From the NCBI GenBank assembly GCA_016710935.1, contig JADJTY010000012.1:496001-560000 (forward strand): a DNA stretch of 64,000 bases. The letters are read 5' to 3'. The DNA is from Chitinophagaceae bacterium. GTDB taxonomy: Bacteria; Bacteroidota; Bacteroidia; Chitinophagales; Chitinophagaceae. A model generated the notes under the pieces. That model was given only the letters and a program-made list of their open reading frames with translations. It was not told where the DNA came from and searched no databases. The first letter of the stretch is position 1. Each line of letters starts with the position of its first letter. The position numbers and the translations under genes were made by a program. Shown here in pieces: positions 36,379 through 45,630 of this stretch.

Positions 36379-38493
36379 ATGGAAAAAGTTGAATGGAAAG
36401 TTGAAGGAATGACCTGCACCAACTGTGCTTTAACTATAAACCGCTATCTTGAAAAAGAAGGATTGAAAGATGTAAAAGTAAATTTCATTGGCGGCGAGGT
36501 AAGCTTTGAATTGGATGAGAACAAAACCAAAGAGCAGCTTGCCAAAGGAATTGGAGATTTGGGATATAAAGTAACTAACGGGCCAGAAACCAAAAACCAA
36601 AAACCACAAAGAAAATTTTTCTCTAATCACCTGCAACGTTTCCTCTTCTGCCTTCCCTTTACCCTGGTTTTGATGCTGCACATGTTGCCATGGCATATAC
36701 ACTTTCTGATGAACCCATGGATACAACTGGCGATCTGCATCCCGGTTTACCTGGTTGGTATGGGATATTTTGGCGTGAGTGCAGTTAAAAGTTTGCGCCA
36801 CGGTATTCCCAATATGAATGTGCTGATCGCCATTGGTGCTACCGCAGCTTTTGTATACAGCCTCATTGGCAGCATCGGTAACCTGGGTATGGATTATGTT
36901 TTTTATGAAACCACCGCCACGATCATTACCCTGGTATTTTTAGGCGAATGGATAGAACATAAATCGGTTGCCGGCACACAAAAAGAATTAAACAAACTGG
37001 CCGCACAACAAAAAGTAATGGCCAATATGATCGCTTTTGATGAGGAACATAAAGAGTTGATCTTTCCGGTTGAAAATACAAGCCTGCATGTAGGTGATCT
37101 TATCTTGATAAAAACCGGCGAACAGGTTCCTATTGATTGTAAAATTCTTTGGGGCGATGTGCATGTGAATGAGGCATTATTAACGGGCGAAAGTAAACCC
37201 ATTCAAAAAACAAAAAAAGATGCGTTGATTGGCGGCAGCTTAATCACCGATGGTACAGTTAAAGCACAGGTAACAGCAGTTGGTAAAGACACTGTGCTCA
37301 GCAACATCCTCACACTGGTAAAACAGGCACAGGGAGAAAAGCCTCCTATTCAGCAACTGGCCGATAAGATCAGCGCCATTTTTGTACCGGCAGTTTTAGG
37401 TATTGCCGTACTTACTTTTTTAATAAATTATTTTGCTTTTGATATTACCGGCACCAATTCCTTAATGAGAAGCATTGCTGTGCTGGTGATCAGTTGTCCC
37501 TGTGCCATGGGCCTTGCAACGCCTGCTGCCATTGCGGTTGGCCTGGGCCGAGCAGCTAAGAATGGCATTCTGTTCCGCAATGCAAAAAGCCTGGAATTAT
37601 TTAAGAATATTACCACAGTGGTGTTTGATAAAACCGGTACACTTACCAAAGGGGAAATGACCATCAGCAAATGGCAAAGCACCATGCATGAAAATTTATT
37701 TAAGCAAATTATCTTTTCGCTTGAAAAATATTCCAATCATCCCATTGCAAAAGCAATTGCTGCTGAATGGAAAATAAACAACCCGCTTAACTGGAAAAAA
37801 ATTGAAGAGATAAAGGGCCTGGGCATGAAAGCCGAAGATGCTGCAGGCAATATGTATCAGTTAGGTTCTTATAAAATTGCTTCAGCACTAACAGATGATC
37901 CGACTCATACCGCTTATTTATTACAGAATGATAAACTGGTTGGGTGGTTTGATATGGAAGATGAAATCAGAACAGAAGCAAAAGAAGTGATCAGTTACCT
38001 GCATTCAAAAAACATACAAACCATTTTATTAAGCGGTGATAGCCTGGAAAGGACCCAAAAAATTGCTGATGATTTAGGTATTGATAAAGTATATGCCGAA
38101 AAAACACCCGAAGAAAAACTGCAGATCATCGGGGAGTTAAACAGCCAAACACCTGTTGCCATGGTAGGCGATGGTGTAAATGATGCGCCGGCACTGGCCA
38201 AAGCAACCATCGGCATTTCCATGAGCGATGCTACACAACTGGCTGTACAAAGCGCACAGGTGGTTTTAATGAATAAAGGTATTCAACATTTACCGCTGGC
38301 TTTGGGCTTAGGTAAACATACTTTTATCACCATTAAAGGAAATCTCTTTTGGGCTTTTATTTACAATATTGTTGCCATCCCCATTGCTGCAGTTGGTTTA
38401 TTGCAACCCGGACTTGCTGCGCTGGCCATGGGTTTCAGCGATGTGGTGCTGGCCATTAATTCTATCTGGCTAAAATTTAAGAAAGTGGTTTAA
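36379..38493 (+). CDS. copA: heavy-metal (copper) P1B-type ATPase
   Basis: A 704-residue metal-exporting ATPase. One N-terminal HMA domain has the metal motif GMTCTNC (residues 10-16); a linker follows, partly encoded by a heptanucleotide array at 36583-36610. The membrane domain has the CPC motif in ISCPCAMGLATPAA. Other motifs are LLTGESKPI (actuator), the phosphorylation site FDKTGTLTKG, the HP motif SNHPIAKA and MVGDGVNDAPALAKA. CPC with this HMA suggests Cu(I) export. It stands alone, divergent from tsaE; recQ follows after 22 nt. Confidence 0.92.
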   Translation: MEKVEWKVEGMTCTNCALTINRYLEKEGLKDVKVNFIGGEVSFELDENKTKEQLAKGIGDLGYKVTNGPETKNQKPQRKFFSNHLQRFLFCLPFTLVLMLHMLPWHIHFLMNPWIQLAICIPVYLVGMGYFGVSAVKSLRHGIPNMNVLIAIGATAAFVYSLIGSIGNLGMDYVFYETTATIITLVFLGEWIEHKSVAGTQKELNKLAAQQKVMANMIAFDEEHKELIFPVENTSLHVGDLILIKTGEQVPIDCKILWGDVHVNEALLTGESKPIQKTKKDALIGGSLITDGTVKAQVTAVGKDTVLSNILTLVKQAQGEKPPIQQLADKISAIFVPAVLGIAVLTFLINYFAFDITGTNSLMRSIAVLVISCPCAMGLATPAAIAVGLGRAAKNGILFRNAKSLELFKNITTVVFDKTGTLTKGEMTISKWQSTMHENLFKQIIFSLEKYSNHPIAKAIAAEWKINNPLNWKKIEEIKGLGMKAEDAAGNMYQLGSYKIASALTDDPTHTAYLLQNDKLVGWFDMEDEIRTEAKEVISYLHSKNIQTILLSGDSLERTQKIADDLGIDKVYAEKTPEEKLQIIGELNSQTPVAMVGDGVNDAPALAKATIGISMSDATQLAVQSAQVVLMNKGIQHLPLALGLGKHTFITIKGNLFWAFIYNIVAIPIAAVGLLQPGLAALAMGFSDVVLAINSIWLKFKKVV
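36583..36610. repeat. four-unit heptanucleotide array within copA
   Basis: CCAGAAA, CCAAAAA, CCAAAAA, CCACAAA in tandem. It encodes the polar linker (ETKNQKPQRK) between the HMA domain and the first membrane helix. Confidence 0.75.
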
Positions 38494-38515
38494 TTTCAGG
38501 CCACAATTATCAACT

Positions 38516-40477
38516 TTGACGATACACGAGATCTTAAAAGAATACTGGGGTTATAACAGCTTTCGACCGCTGCAGGAAGACATTATTAATGCAGTGCTGG
38601 ATGGAAACGATACCCTGGCATTGCTGCCAACCGGCGGAGGTAAATCTATATGCTTCCAGGTACCGGCCATGGCAAAAGAAGGTTTGTGTTTGGTGGTTAG
38701 TCCGCTCATTGCTTTAATGAAAGACCAGGTAGAAAGTTTAAAACAAAAAGGTATTCCTTCCCTGGCGATCTATTCAGGCATGAGTTTTTTAGAAATCAGA
38801 AAAACTTTGCAGAATGCTGCTTATGGTAATTATAAATTCCTCTATGTTTCTCCCGAGCGGTTGGAAACAAATTTGTTTTTAGAAATGCTGCCGGCCATCA
38901 ACATCAACTTACTGGCCGTAGATGAAGCGCATTGCATTTCGCAATGGGGATATGATTTCAGACCGCCTTACATGCGGATAGCTGCCTTACGTGAATGGTT
39001 ACCCGGCGTTCCGGTGTTGGCACTTACAGCCTCTGCAACCAAAGTGGTTCAGGATGATATTTGTGACAAGCTTAAACCAGCCGTCTCCCAAGCTCCTCCG
39101 CCAGCTGGCGGAGGCGGGGGGGGTACCTGGAAAGTATTCCAGCAATCTTTTGAAAGGTTGAATCTTTCTTATTCTGCTTTTTATGTGGCATCCAAACAAA
39201 ATAAATTACTGGAGATACTTAAAAACGTTCCCGGAACAGCCATTGTATATTGCAAAAGCCGCAAGCATACCAGGGAAATGGCCGACCTGCTGATGCTACA
39301 CCAGATCAATGCAGATCATTACCACGCAGGCTTAAGCAATGACGAACGAAATAAAAAACAGGAAAACTGGATCAGCAATAAAACAAGGGTGATCGTAAGC
39401 ACCAATGCTTTTGGTATGGGCATAGATAAACCCGATGTGCGGGTTGTGGTTCATTATGATGTACCTGATTGCCTCGAAAATTATTACCAGGAAGCAGGGC
39501 GTGCAGGCAGGGATGGAAAAAGAGCCTATGCAGTTTTGTTGTACAACAATAAAGAAATTGAAAACCTGCAGGAACAATCAGCCATCCGTTTTCCAAAAGA
39601 AGAAGAGATAAAGCAGGTTTATATAAGCATGATGAACCACCTGCAGGTTCCTGCCGGGTCGGGTGAAGGTATTAGTTACGATTTTGACATCGCTGTGTTT
39701 GCTGCTGCCTTCAAAATAAATATTCTTACTGCCACTTATGCCATAAAAGCATTGGAACAGGAAGACATCATCAGCTTTAATGAAGTTTTTTTTAAACCCT
39801 CCACAGTTGTGTTTACCACCAACCGTGAAGAACTTACGGATTATGAAAAACAAAATCCTGCATTAGAACCTTTGCTGAAGGGATTGTTACGTTCCTATGA
39901 AGGCATTTTTGATTTTCCTGCAACGGTTTACGAAACTAAGCTGGCAAAATTTATACAGGCTGATATGGAAAACCTGAAAAAGGATCTGAAAAAGTTGAAT
40001 GATCACGGTATCATCAGTTACTCGGCTCAAAAAGACAAACCACAGATAACACTTTTACAAAACCGGATGTACAACGATAATTACCGGATAAATACCAGCG
40101 ATTACCTGAAACGAAAACAAAATTTTGAAGAACGGGCCGAGGCCATGATCGGTTATATAAAAAAATCAACCGGTTGCCGGAGTCAGCATATTGCAGCTTA
40201 TTTTACCCCCGTAAAAATTAATGCCTGCGGTATATGTGATAACTGTATCAATGAAAAGATCATCCACATCTCTACAGAAGAGTTTAACCAGATCACTAAC
40301 CATATTATTGATCGAACAAAAGACAGCGCTGTTTCTGTTGAAGATATCCTGATAAGCTTAAAAAGTATAAAAAAGGAAAAGGTTTGGCAGGTGTTCAATT
40401 ATCTGCTGGACGAGGGCAAATTAAGAGCTGACAAGGACGGCAAGATCTCTTTTCTGGCTAAAACTTCCCGGATATAA
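38516..40477 (+). CDS. recQ: ATP-dependent DNA helicase RecQ with REP-derived insertion
   Basis: A 653-residue 3'-5' helicase. Motif I is LLPTGGGKSICFQVP (residues 37-51), the DEAH box VDEAHCISQWGYDFRPPY, motif VI YYQEAGRAGRDGK, and the RQC zinc-binding cysteines lie in CGICDNC near residue 575. No HRDC domain is obvious at the C-terminus. The start is TTG at 38516, right after copA. Between the two helicase lobes (about residues 190-205) an in-frame insert (AVSQAPPPAGGGGGGTW) is encoded by a REP-like palindrome also found at 24551; homologues lack such a Pro/Gly stretch as far as I recall. Confidence 0.92.
   Translation: MTIHEILKEYWGYNSFRPLQEDIINAVLDGNDTLALLPTGGGKSICFQVPAMAKEGLCLVVSPLIALMKDQVESLKQKGIPSLAIYSGMSFLEIRKTLQNAAYGNYKFLYVSPERLETNLFLEMLPAININLLAVDEAHCISQWGYDFRPPYMRIAALREWLPGVPVLALTASATKVVQDDICDKLKPAVSQAPPPAGGGGGGTWKVFQQSFERLNLSYSAFYVASKQNKLLEILKNVPGTAIVYCKSRKHTREMADLLMLHQINADHYHAGLSNDERNKKQENWISNKTRVIVSTNAFGMGIDKPDVRVVVHYDVPDCLENYYQEAGRAGRDGKRAYAVLLYNNKEIENLQEQSAIRFPKEEEIKQVYISMMNHLQVPAGSGEGISYDFDIAVFAAAFKINILTATYAIKALEQEDIISFNEVFFKPSTVVFTTNREELTDYEKQNPALEPLLKGLLRSYEGIFDFPATVYETKLAKFIQADMENLKKDLKKLNDHGIISYSAQKDKPQITLLQNRMYNDNYRINTSDYLKRKQNFEERAEAMIGYIKKSTGCRSQHIAAYFTPVKINACGICDNCINEKIIHISTEEFNQITNHIIDRTKDSAVSVEDILISLKSIKKEKVWQVFNYLLDEGKLRADKDGKISFLAKTSRI
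39085..39125. repeat. REP-like element inserted in recQ
   Basis: Contains the same 20-bp palindrome CCTCCGCCAGCTGGCGGAGG (39095-39114) with matching flanks (CTCCCAAGCT before, CGGGGGGGG after) as the intergenic copy at 24541-24580. Confidence 0.88.
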
Positions 40478-40927
40478 AATAAAAAAGGGACCAAGATAGA
40501 AATCTAGTCCCGCTTTAAAATCCAATATCCTATGAAAAACCGAAGCGAAGATAATGTGGTTTTCACTATTATACAACATTTTACTAAAGTATTTTCAAAG
40601 TATTTGCAGACGGGGAATAAGTAAAACACACAACCTAACGGTACTTTCTACCTGTTTATGTAACTGATTATCAGGTTATTGAATTTTTCTTGTTAACAGA
40701 TTTACACGTACACATGCCAGTTGTATATTGAAACCGGCCACCTGTTACCGGGCAATTGCTTCATTACAGCTCATCGGATCATGCGTAAACACATTATATA
40801 TAATTTTTATATATTTTTAGGGCTTTTTTCTATTCTTGATTATCTATTGAAGTATAATTAGACAACCGGGCGGTGCATATGATTAAAAATAATAAATATA
40901 CCCAGGGGCTGTCTCATAAAATTAAAT
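40478..40927. other. intergenic region between recQ and the HerA-like gene
   Basis: 450 nt without a convincing gene. It begins with a weak hairpin (GGGAC ... GTCCC, about 40487-40511) that may end recQ. A 30-codon open frame at 40532-40624 (MKNRSEDNVVFTIIQHFTKV...) is possible but unsupported. Near the end, GGGGCTGTCTCATAA at 40905-40919 resembles the terminal sequence of some insertion sequences, but no transposase or partner end is present. Confidence 0.6.
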
Positions 40928-42493
40928 TTAAAACCAGCTCTTGGTTTTCGAACTCCTGCTCCTTCCACCCAATCCCAATGCCCCCAATAAAGAGCGCACT
41001 ATGGTAGTGCCGGCCGTACGCATCATGCTTTTTACAAACGTATTATCTGCAACCTTCTCAATCGTTGATTTTTCTTCCCTGGTTGATTTTTTTGATGTAG
41101 CCGTTTCTTCTGCTTCTTCCTGTGCTGATCTTTCTGCAGCTTCTTCAAGCTTGGCAGTTAATATTTCATAGGCACTTTCACTATCAATGGTTTTATTGTA
41201 TTTGGCCACCATTTTCGACCGGGTGTTGATAGCATCAATTTCTTCTTCTGTCAACACATCCATTCGGCTGCGTGGTGCACAAAGCATGGTATGTGCCAGC
41301 GGTGTGGGTATACCTTTTTCATTCAGCATGGTTATAAATGCTTCACCAATGCCCATTTGGGTGATCAGGTCCTCTGTTTTATAGAATTCGGTTTCAGGAT
41401 AATTCTCTGCCGTTTGTTTGATCACTTTTCTATCAGCAGCAGTAAAGGCACGCAAAGCATGTTGCACTTTTAAACCAAGCTGGCTCAGCACACTCGCAGG
41501 TACATCCATCGGGTTTTGCGTACAAAAGAAAATACCAATACCTTTTGAGCGTATCAGTTTTACAATGGTTTCAATCTGCTGCAACAACGCATCACTGGCT
41601 TCATTAAAGATCAAATGTGCCTCATCGATAAACATTACCAGTTTGGGTTTGTCAAGATCGCCTTCTTCGGGACAACTGGCATACAGTTCGGCCAGCATCT
41701 GCAACATAAATGTTGAAAATAATTTTGGCTTATCCTGCAGATCGGTAACCCTCAACACACTGATCATTCCCCGTCCGTCATCAGCAATACGCATCAGGTC
41801 ATCTACCTCAAAACTTCTTTCGCCAAAGAAAATATCGGCGCCCTGTTGCTGCAGTTCGATCACTTTGCGTAAAATGGTACCGGTAGATGAAGTTGAAATT
41901 TTTCCGTACTCTTTTTCAATTTCGGCCTTGCCTTCATCGCCGATGTATTGCAGCACTTTTATAAAATCTTTTAAGTTGAGTAAAGGCAACTTCTTATCAT
42001 CACAGTATTTGAAGATCATTGCTACAACACCACCCTGCGTATCATTCAGTTCCAAAATTTTGCTCAGCAGTATGGGCCCAAACTCGCTTACTGTTGCTCT
42101 CAGGTGAACGCCTTTCTGCCCGGTTAATGTCATCAGCTCAACCGGAAACAGGGATGGCTTGTACTCCATATTCAGTTTCTGGTAACGGTCTTTTATTTTA
42201 TCATTAACTGCGCCCATGGCTGCAATGCCACTCAGGTCGCCTTTAATATCCATCATCATTACCGGTACACTGTTATCGCTTAAAAACTCGCTGATAACCT
42301 GCAGGGTTTTTGTTTTACCGGTACCGGTGGCACCTGCAATGAGCCCGTGGCGGTTTAAGGTTTTAAGGGGCAGAAAGATACTGGCTTCAGGCACGAGTTC
42401 ACCATCCAGCATGGCGGCTCCTATTTTTACAGCTTCGCCTTTAAAAGTGTAACCGTTTTTTATCGCTTCTATAAATGCTTCCTTATTTGCCAT
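40928..42493 (-). CDS. HerA-like ATPase, DUF853/YjgR family
   Basis: A 521-residue P-loop ATPase of the FtsK/HerA superfamily. Walker A is GLIAGATGTGKTKTLQ (about residues 50-65), followed by MMDIKGDLSG, which is typical of the DUF853 family (E. coli YjgR), and Walker B LVMFIDEAHLIF. FFCTQNPMDVPASVLSQLGLKVQHALRAFT lies near residue 330. The C-terminal 70 residues are charged and probably flexible, ending with a small hydrophobic patch. The physiological role is not established; a DNA-translocase-like function is inferred from the superfamily. Confidence 0.87.
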   Translation of the reverse strand: MANKEAFIEAIKNGYTFKGEAVKIGAAMLDGELVPEASIFLPLKTLNRHGLIAGATGTGKTKTLQVISEFLSDNSVPVMMMDIKGDLSGIAAMGAVNDKIKDRYQKLNMEYKPSLFPVELMTLTGQKGVHLRATVSEFGPILLSKILELNDTQGGVVAMIFKYCDDKKLPLLNLKDFIKVLQYIGDEGKAEIEKEYGKISTSSTGTILRKVIELQQQGADIFFGERSFEVDDLMRIADDGRGMISVLRVTDLQDKPKLFSTFMLQMLAELYASCPEEGDLDKPKLVMFIDEAHLIFNEASDALLQQIETIVKLIRSKGIGIFFCTQNPMDVPASVLSQLGLKVQHALRAFTAADRKVIKQTAENYPETEFYKTEDLITQMGIGEAFITMLNEKGIPTPLAHTMLCAPRSRMDVLTEEEIDAINTRSKMVAKYNKTIDSESAYEILTAKLEEAAERSAQEEAEETATSKKSTREEKSTIEKVADNTFVKSMMRTAGTTIVRSLLGALGLGGRSRSSKTKSWF

Positions 42494-42562
42494 TGAAAAT
42501 TGTTTTGTGAAAGATACAACCAGTAATTTAAATGTTGATGAAGATTTTTAAAACTTCGGTTG

Positions 42563-42570
42563 TAAATTTG
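42563..42570 (+). promoter_or_regulatory. putative -7 element, 5 nt from start of the di-haem peroxidase gene
   Basis: TAAATTTG fits TAnnTTTG and ends 5 nt before the ATG at 42576; a leaderless transcript is possible. Confidence 0.4.
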
Positions 42571-42575
42571 GATTG

Positions 42576-43526
42576 ATGAAAAAGGCCTTATTAATATTTT
42601 TTATTGTTGGTATTACGGTCATAGGTACCAGTTCTTTTTTTGAAAAAGAAAATACCGAAATACAAACAAAAGCCGCCCTGGGTAAAAAATTATTCTCAGA
42701 AAAAATACTTTCCAAAGATTCTTCGGTAAGCTGTGCCAGTTGCCATATTCCAAAATTTGCTTTTGCCGATACGGTTGCGTTTAGTGTGGGCATTGAAGGC
42801 AAACTTACCAAACGCAATACACCCTCGGTATTGAACATGAAAAACCGACCTTATTATTTTTGGGATGGTAGAGCAACCACCTTGGAAGAACAATCTTTAA
42901 TGCCCATACAAAATCCTGATGAAATGGGATTGCCCATTGATGAAGCGGTGAAAAGATTAAACCAGTCACGGGAATACAAATTACTGTTTCAAAAAATATT
43001 CGGACAAAAACCGGATGCAAAAAACCTGGCAGCCGCATTTTCTGCTTTTGAAAAAACACTGGAAACCGTTGACAGTAAATTTGATGACTGGAGCAATAAT
43101 CTTAAGAACTTAACTGCATCCGAAGAAAGAGGCCGTGAATTATTTGTTGGCGACAAGGCCAAATGTTTTGACTGCCACCGCATGGAAGATTTTACAACGG
43201 ATGAATTTAAAAACATCGGTTTGTACAAGGGAAAAGAATTGAATGATGCCGGCCTGTTCAACATTACCAATAAAGAAACTGATAAAGGAAAATTTAAAAC
43301 ACCCGGCCTTCGCAATATTGCCGTAACCGCTCCTTATATGCACAACGGCATGTTTAAAACGCTGGAAGAAGTGATGGAGTATTATAACAATCCGCAGGAT
43401 TTTGTAACCAACTCCATCAATATTGATGATGCTCTCAAGCAACCGTTGGGTTTAACCGATAAAGAGAAAAAAGATATTATTGCCTTTTTGAAAACGCTGA
43501 CAGACAAGAAATACATCAAAAAATAA
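42576..43526 (+). CDS. di-haem cytochrome c peroxidase, MauG/CcpA family
   Basis: About 316 residues. An N-terminal hydrophobic export segment (ALLIFFIVGITVIGTS) precedes two haem-binding CXXCH motifs, CASCH (residues 53-57) and CFDCH (near 200). Between and after them are family motifs: FWDGRATTLEEQSLMPIQNPDEM, GRELFVGDKAKC and PGLRNIAVTAPYMHNGMFKTLEEVMEYY. It is periplasmic and reduces H2O2 or oxidises a protein partner; the absence of an adjacent MbnP-like gene points to a classical peroxidase. Start at ATG 42576, preferred over the TTG one codon earlier. Confidence 0.9.
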   Translation: MKKALLIFFIVGITVIGTSSFFEKENTEIQTKAALGKKLFSEKILSKDSSVSCASCHIPKFAFADTVAFSVGIEGKLTKRNTPSVLNMKNRPYYFWDGRATTLEEQSLMPIQNPDEMGLPIDEAVKRLNQSREYKLLFQKIFGQKPDAKNLAAAFSAFEKTLETVDSKFDDWSNNLKNLTASEERGRELFVGDKAKCFDCHRMEDFTTDEFKNIGLYKGKELNDAGLFNITNKETDKGKFKTPGLRNIAVTAPYMHNGMFKTLEEVMEYYNNPQDFVTNSINIDDALKQPLGLTDKEKKDIIAFLKTLTDKKYIKK

Positions 43527-43608
43527 CTTCTGTGTTTCTGTGCTTCTGTGGCAATATCAATTTGCGAAGCAAATAAAAAAATCCGTGTTAATCTGTGGAA
43601 TCTGTGGC
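43527..43608. repeat. octa- and nonanucleotide arrays after the peroxidase stop
   Basis: CTTCTGTG, TTTCTGTG, CTTCTGTG (43527-43550) begin at the base after the TAA stop. Then come ATCCGTGTTA and two ATCTGTGG(A/C) units (43581-43608). The remainder of the gap to 43736 is AT-rich leader. Confidence 0.75.
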
Positions 43609-43736
43609 AAACTCTTTTTTGCCCAAGGCAAAAACACTCATCTTATTAGCGGTAAAGTACCTTTAACAAAAAATTAGGCACTATATTCGCTGTATAAACT
43701 TTGATTTAATTTTATTTGCTGATAAACCTAAAAAAC

Positions 43737-44435
43737 ATGGACCCGATTAAACCTCAAATTCTGCTTTGCGAAGATGACACCAACCTTGGCATGGTATTGA
43801 AGAATTACCTCGAATTGAATGATTACAGTGTAACCCTGGAAAGAGACGGAAAGCTTGGATTGGCTGCATTTCAACGTGAAAAATTTGACCTTTGCCTGCT
43901 GGATGTAATGATGCCCAATATGGACGGCTTTACACTGGCAGAAGAAATACGGGATGTAAATCCGGATGTGCCTTTGTTCTTTTTAAGTGCAAAAACCATG
44001 AAGGATGACATTATCCAGGGTTATAAACTGGGTGCCGATGATTATATCACCAAGCCTTTTGACAGTGAAGTTTTGTTGCATAAGATAAAAGCTATCTTAA
44101 AGCGCAATGAAGAATTACACCGTGAGGAAGTAAATGCAGAATACGACCTGGGCAGATACCATTTTAATCCACGCCTGCGTGAACTGATCATTGATGGAAA
44201 AACACAAACCCTTTCTCCAAAAGAAAATGAATTGCTGAAAATGCTGAGCGAATACAAAAATGATCTGCTTAGCCGTGAGATTGCCCTGAAAAAAATATGG
44301 GGAAGTGATACCTACTTTAACGGCCGCAGTATGGCTGTGTATATTGCCAAATTGCGTAAATATTTAAAAGAAGACAGTGCTATTGAAATTGTAAATATTC
44401 ATGGCAATGGCTTCAGGCTGGTGGTTACAGAGTAA
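43737..44435 (+). CDS. OmpR/PhoB-type response regulator (RprY-like), orphan
   Basis: About 232 residues from ATG 43737 (MDPIKPQILLCEDD); an in-frame TTG at 43716 is less likely. The receiver domain has E12/D13/D14, the phospho-acceptor Asp56 in LCLLDVMMPNMDG and Lys in DYITKPFDSE. The C-terminal winged helix (LSPKENELLKMLSEYKNDLLSRE ... GRSMAVYIAKLRKYLKEDSAIEIVNIHGNGFRLVV) binds DNA. It resembles the RprY group of Bacteroides. No histidine kinase gene is adjacent, so the partner must be elsewhere. Confidence 0.92.
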   Translation: MDPIKPQILLCEDDTNLGMVLKNYLELNDYSVTLERDGKLGLAAFQREKFDLCLLDVMMPNMDGFTLAEEIRDVNPDVPLFFLSAKTMKDDIIQGYKLGADDYITKPFDSEVLLHKIKAILKRNEELHREEVNAEYDLGRYHFNPRLRELIIDGKTQTLSPKENELLKMLSEYKNDLLSREIALKKIWGSDTYFNGRSMAVYIAKLRKYLKEDSAIEIVNIHGNGFRLVVTE

Positions 44436-44461
44436 TATATCAATAGAAAAAATAAATAAAT

Positions 44462-44493
44462 TGCCTTGCAACACGCAGGGCATTTTTATTTTA
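44462..44493. terminator. terminator between the OmpR regulator and the serine hydrolase
   Basis: TGCCTTGC pairs with GCAGGGCA (one G-T pair) across AACAC, followed by a T-rich tract and preceded by an A-rich one. It overlaps the 3' end of the leftward gene. Confidence 0.75.
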
Positions 44494-45568
44494 TAGCCAG
44501 CATTAATTTAGCCCAAAAATTATTATCAAAAGAAGAAGGGCCTAAAACTGCATCGCCCGAATCTTCTCCATGGCGGATAACCACCAGATCTTTTGATGGA
44601 ATAACATAGATCTTTTTATCTCCTTTGCCCAGCGCTGAGATCATATCAGCCGGAGCCGCAGGGTTCAGCATACCCGGAACCACTACCGTTAAAGACGGCA
44701 CCATAAAAGATGCTTTGCCATTCAGCCACCATAAATATCCATAAGCATTATTCAGGTTTTGCGAGGTATTGGTCATGGCATTAAAATAAGCCGGGTCGGT
44801 CATGATCTGGTTACCGTTCCAGTTTCCCTTATTTAAAGTAAGTAAGCCAAACCTGGCCATATCACGACTGTTGAGCCATAAAATATAATTAAGCCAGGTA
44901 AAGTTTTTCATACCGATCTTATCAGCGAGCCTTGTTTTGGTGTAGGTATTATAATTGATGCCGGTAGCATTTGCAATTACATTTTGCAATAAACGGTAAG
45001 GTGCATTGTAGTAATACCAAAACGATCCAGCATCTGCTTTATAGCTCAGGCAGGCTGGCGTCATACAATTTTCATCGGGTACATTATAATCAAGGCCGGT
45101 GGTCATGGTTAATTGGTGCCTTACCGTTATCAGATTTTCTTTAGCCAGCGGTGCCGAGGTCCAGCCATTACCTAAATACATGCTTGTTTTATTATTAATG
45201 TCCAGTTTTCCTTCCTGCTGTGCAATGCCAGCTAAAAATGCAGTAATACTTTTACCGGCAGAGGCAATATAATACACCGTGTTTTTATCCCAGCTGTTCC
45301 AATAGTTTTCGGTAACAATCCGTCCTTTATATAAAATGATGAGGCCATAGGTATTTTTTGTTCCGGCATAAGTAATGGCTTCATTCAATTTGGTAACATC
45401 CCAGCCCAATGTTTGTGGCGATATGGTTTCCCAGGTATCACTGCCAATTGGTGGAAAATACATAGTTGTTGGTACAGGTGGCGTTGTTATGGGTGCAATG
45501 GTTGAATTGTCTTTATTACAAGAGATAAAAAACAGGCTGAATGCAATTACAGTTAGCATTGATTTCAT
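44486..45568 (-). CDS. serine hydrolase, class C beta-lactamase-like family, lipoprotein
   Basis: A 360-residue exported protein with a lipobox Cys near residue 17 (LFFISC). It has the beta-lactamase/transpeptidase fold: SxxK in YIASAGKSITAFLAGIAQ (Ser near residue 105), a Tyr-containing second motif in WYYYNAPYRLLQNVI, and a C-terminal HGEDSG that takes the KTG position. Such enzymes are esterases, peptidases or penicillin-binding relatives; beta-lactam resistance is not implied. Monocistronic, convergent with the OmpR-type regulator. Confidence 0.85.
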   Translation of the reverse strand: MKSMLTVIAFSLFFISCNKDNSTIAPITTPPVPTTMYFPPIGSDTWETISPQTLGWDVTKLNEAITYAGTKNTYGLIILYKGRIVTENYWNSWDKNTVYYIASAGKSITAFLAGIAQQEGKLDINNKTSMYLGNGWTSAPLAKENLITVRHQLTMTTGLDYNVPDENCMTPACLSYKADAGSFWYYYNAPYRLLQNVIANATGINYNTYTKTRLADKIGMKNFTWLNYILWLNSRDMARFGLLTLNKGNWNGNQIMTDPAYFNAMTNTSQNLNNAYGYLWWLNGKASFMVPSLTVVVPGMLNPAAPADMISALGKGDKKIYVIPSKDLVVIRHGEDSGDAVLGPSSFDNNFWAKLMLAIK

Positions 45569-45630
45569 AAAAAAAGTTGGTTGAAGATCTCAGACCTTAA
45601 TAAAATGCCAAAGTTTAACGATTGGAGAAA

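Noticed and set aside
40532..40624. 30-codon frame MKNRSEDNVVFTIIQH...
   Set aside because: Short, no family recognised and no clear promoter; kept only as a remark in the intergenic entry.
41418..42107. 229-codon frame on the plus strand
   Set aside because: It is the antisense shadow of the HerA-like ATPase, whose motifs are complete on the other strand.
44486..45568. Second antibiotic-resistance beta-lactamase
   Set aside because: The SxxK fold is shared with esterases and peptidases, and the third motif is HGE, not KTG; no resistance can be claimed.
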